Shown here one piece after another: positions 4,779 to 6,286 of a stretch of 6,286 nt of DNA (positions are counted from its first letter, which is position 1; every line of letters starts with the position of its first letter). Made by a program: the position numbers and the translations under genes. This DNA comes from an uncultured Ruminococcus sp. (GTDB lineage: Bacteria; Bacillota; Clostridia; Oscillospirales; Ruminococcaceae): assembly GCA_905199285.1 (NCBI GenBank), contig CAJKFZ010000150.1, positions 1-6,286 on the forward strand. Direction: 5' to 3'. The notes below the pieces were generated by a model. It ran no database searches. It saw only the letters and a program-made list of their open reading frames with translations, and had not been told where the DNA came from.

Positions 4779-6236
4779 TCATTCTCCTATATGTGATTGA
4801 TCTTTACTTGGCTCAATCGGTTCAGTCCTTATCCTGATCGTCGGAAGTTTTTCAAGGGTGTAATAATAATTGAACATTCCGTCCTCTGTGGATATATCGT
4901 TTTCGCCTGTTGCCGGCGGAGCAAATATTTTCAAGGTCATATCGCATTCACCTTCAATAGGTTTCTCATAAAACGCAGGCATAAGATCGATTGTTTTAGC
5001 TTTCGGCGATTTATAAAACCATCTGCCGTTCAGTTCTATCATAAGGTTTGATTCATCCTCGAAAATCAGCTCGCAGAAGTGAGGATTTTTACCGAAATGA
5101 AGCGGAACTGCAATACCCTCGGCATCCTCGGAACTTCCCCACCTTAACGTTACAGGAAGAGTTATCTCACCGCTCTGCTCAATTGAAGGCAGAAACCACT
5201 CATCATGAATAATCTCCTTATAAGTCTGTAAAACAGGCTGTTCGATGCCGACATCCTGATTATTCGGATCTTCAATTTCAAGACCAAGCCGTCCCCTGTC
5301 ACGGAACTGATAAAATGTAAATCCCGAAAACCATTCGGCATTGTTTTCTTTAAGCATATCGCAGAAAAGCTTTACCATTTCCGCCTGTTCATACGCTCCT
5401 GTTACATCGCCGTCGGAGTTGAATTCAGACATTATCATAGGTTTATCTTCGCCGCCATTAATGAACTTAAATCGCTCATAGCTTGCTTTTGTAAGAGCAT
5501 AAGTATCTTTAACAGAGTTTCTGCTGTGAGAATTTCCTCCCTTTTCGGCAACATCGTACGGCCAGCCCCAGTGAAGCGACATATACTTATCAACCGACCA
5601 TATATCTGTTTCTCTTACAGCCTGGGCAAATTCTTTTTCCTTTTCGATTTCTTCTTTCTCAAGATTTTCAACTCCTCCGATACAGAGGATAGTCTTAACG
5701 TTCGGAGCGTGCTGCTTAATTATTTTTGAAGCCCGGCAATAGAAATCAGCAACCTCCTGATAACTTGCTCTTTTATTGAATGAAAACCAATTTCCGGTTG
5801 CTTCATGATTGATTCTTAAAAGCAAGCGTCCAAAGGTTTTAAGGTCATCGCCTATAGCGGCAAGCTGTTCGTCCGAAACGGCAGGATCGATAGTAAGAGT
5901 GAGGGTTACATCCTGTCCATGTTTTCTTATATCACGCATATATGTAAAAGGCTCGCCGCTGGTATCTCCCTCCAGTCCTCCCTTATACGTGAAATAGTCA
6001 TCATAAGGATAATCCCACTGGAATGAAATATCCGCATCTTTCATAGCTTCCGATATTCTCTGAGGCCACTGTTCATCGAGAGGATAGTAGCAATACATAA
6101 GACTAATACTGCGGTGCGGTCTTCCGAGCTTGTTAAGAATATAATCCTGATTAACATATTCGCCTCGTTCGCTGCCGTCGCCTAAATCAACAGCGCACTT
6201 CGCTTTGCCCATTATGATTTTATAAATTTTCTCCAT
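4779..6236 (-). CDS. Putative clan GH-A glycoside hydrolase, GH26-like, cytosolic
   Basis: A 485-residue protein with an apparent N-terminal TIM-barrel-like part (about 40-350) and a beta-rich C-terminal part (about 355-475). RINHEATGNWFSF (141-153) resembles the GH26 acid/base motif, which typically reads R-x-x-HE-x-x-G-x-WFWW, pointing to Glu145. MIMSEFNSDG (267-276) fits a clan GH-A nucleophile strand with Glu271. Aromatics at HWGWPYD (222-228) and WFSGFTFYQFRDRGRLGLE (302-320) could line a sugar cleft. No signal peptide, membrane segment, dockerin or sorting signal is seen, so a cytosolic role on imported oligosaccharides is possible. GH26 is known for mannan and some beta-glucan or xylan hydrolysis, but substrate cannot be assigned. 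The ATG at 6236 is the first start after an in-frame TAA, with AAGGAG 12 bases upstream, a rather long spacing. Its last codons (GGA GAA) form part of the ispD ribosome binding site. Confidence 0.65.
   Translation of the reverse strand: MEKIYKIIMGKAKCAVDLGDGSERGEYVNQDYILNKLGRPHRSISLMYCYYPLDEQWPQRISEAMKDADISFQWDYPYDDYFTYKGGLEGDTSGEPFTYMRDIRKHGQDVTLTLTIDPAVSDEQLAAIGDDLKTFGRLLLRINHEATGNWFSFNKRASYQEVADFYCRASKIIKQHAPNVKTILCIGGVENLEKEEIEKEKEFAQAVRETDIWSVDKYMSLHWGWPYDVAEKGGNSHSRNSVKDTYALTKASYERFKFINGGEDKPMIMSEFNSDGDVTGAYEQAEMVKLFCDMLKENNAEWFSGFTFYQFRDRGRLGLEIEDPNNQDVGIEQPVLQTYKEIIHDEWFLPSIEQSGEITLPVTLRWGSSEDAEGIAVPLHFGKNPHFCELIFEDESNLMIELNGRWFYKSPKAKTIDLMPAFYEKPIEGECDMTLKIFAPPATGENDISTEDGMFNYYYTLEKLPTIRIRTEPIEPSKDQSHIGE
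4784..4788 (-). promoter_or_regulatory. ispD ribosome binding site (decides the start)
   Basis: AGGAG within the end of the hydrolase gene. It lies 7 bases before the ATG at 4776 but only 1 base before the ATG at 4782. The spacing supports initiation at 4776. Confidence 0.8.
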
Positions 6237-6248
6237 ATTATCTGTAAA

Positions 6249-6254
6249 CTCCTT
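6249..6254 (-). promoter_or_regulatory. Ribosome binding site of the glycoside hydrolase gene
   Basis: AAGGAG lies 12 bases before the ATG at 6236, longer than the 4 to 8 bases seen for the other genes here, so initiation may be less efficient. The next in-frame ATG (codon 9) has no better placed site. The remaining bases up to the right edge show no convincing promoter; it may lie outside the window. Confidence 0.55.
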
Positions 6255-6286
6255 TTAGAAAATTCTGGTTCTCATATACTTTTTAT

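Noticed and set aside
6237..6286. A promoter for the glycoside hydrolase operon near the right edge (a TATATG-like hexamer and a short AGAA/TTCT inverted repeat).
   Set aside because: The hexamer is weak, any -35 would lie near or beyond the window edge, and the inverted repeat is too short to mean anything in A+T-rich DNA.

Overview
The window reads as a compact chromosomal segment from a Gram-positive anaerobe of the Clostridia, possibly Ruminococcus-like. The grounds are a T-box-controlled trp operon in the order trpE-G-D-C, strong AGGAGG-type ribosome binding sites, a moderate A+T bias, the non-mevalonate genes ispD-ispF, and a glycoside hydrolase typical of a polysaccharide-degrading lineage. 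The genus is an inference. Every gene lies on the minus strand, so transcription runs from high to low coordinates.

Right part (6286 to 3596): a cytosolic-looking, GH26-like clan GH-A glycoside hydrolase is followed by ispD and ispF, with 2 bases between each gene and the next. The Shine-Dalgarno (SD) sequences of ispD and ispF are encoded by the last codons of the gene upstream, so the three genes look like one translationally coupled operon. IspD and IspF catalyse two non-consecutive steps of the methylerythritol phosphate (MEP) isoprenoid pathway. The role of the hydrolase beside them is unknown.

Middle (3595 to 3197): this 399-base gene-free stretch is not empty. It holds a consensus sigma-A promoter (TTGACA, 17 bases, TATAAT with an extended -10 TG) and then a T-box leader RNA of about 350 nt. 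Its stem I can be folded so that a UGG (Trp) specifier lies in an internal loop between two perfect 4-bp helices. A T-box motif with a UGGU acceptor-pairing bulge and a 13-bp intrinsic terminator follow, just before the trpE ribosome binding site. No terminator was found between ispF and this promoter, so the T-box terminator may also end ispDF transcripts.

Left part (3196 to 1): trpE, trpG, trpD and the start of trpC are tightly packed. They cover chorismate to anthranilate (TrpE/TrpG), transfer of phosphoribose (TrpD), and the N-terminus of indole-3-glycerol-phosphate synthase (TrpC), which runs off the window. TrpE keeps the LES and NPSPYM motifs of tryptophan feedback inhibition. The pathway therefore appears to be controlled by uncharged tRNA-Trp at the RNA level and by tryptophan at the enzyme level.

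I found no CRISPR array, insertion sequence, tRNA, rRNA or evident new multi-gene system. The points most worth checking are the details of the T-box switch (acceptor bulge base, terminator placed apart from the T box, competing pairings), possible readthrough from ispDF into trp, the hydrolase-ispDF linkage, and a likely start correction for ispD.
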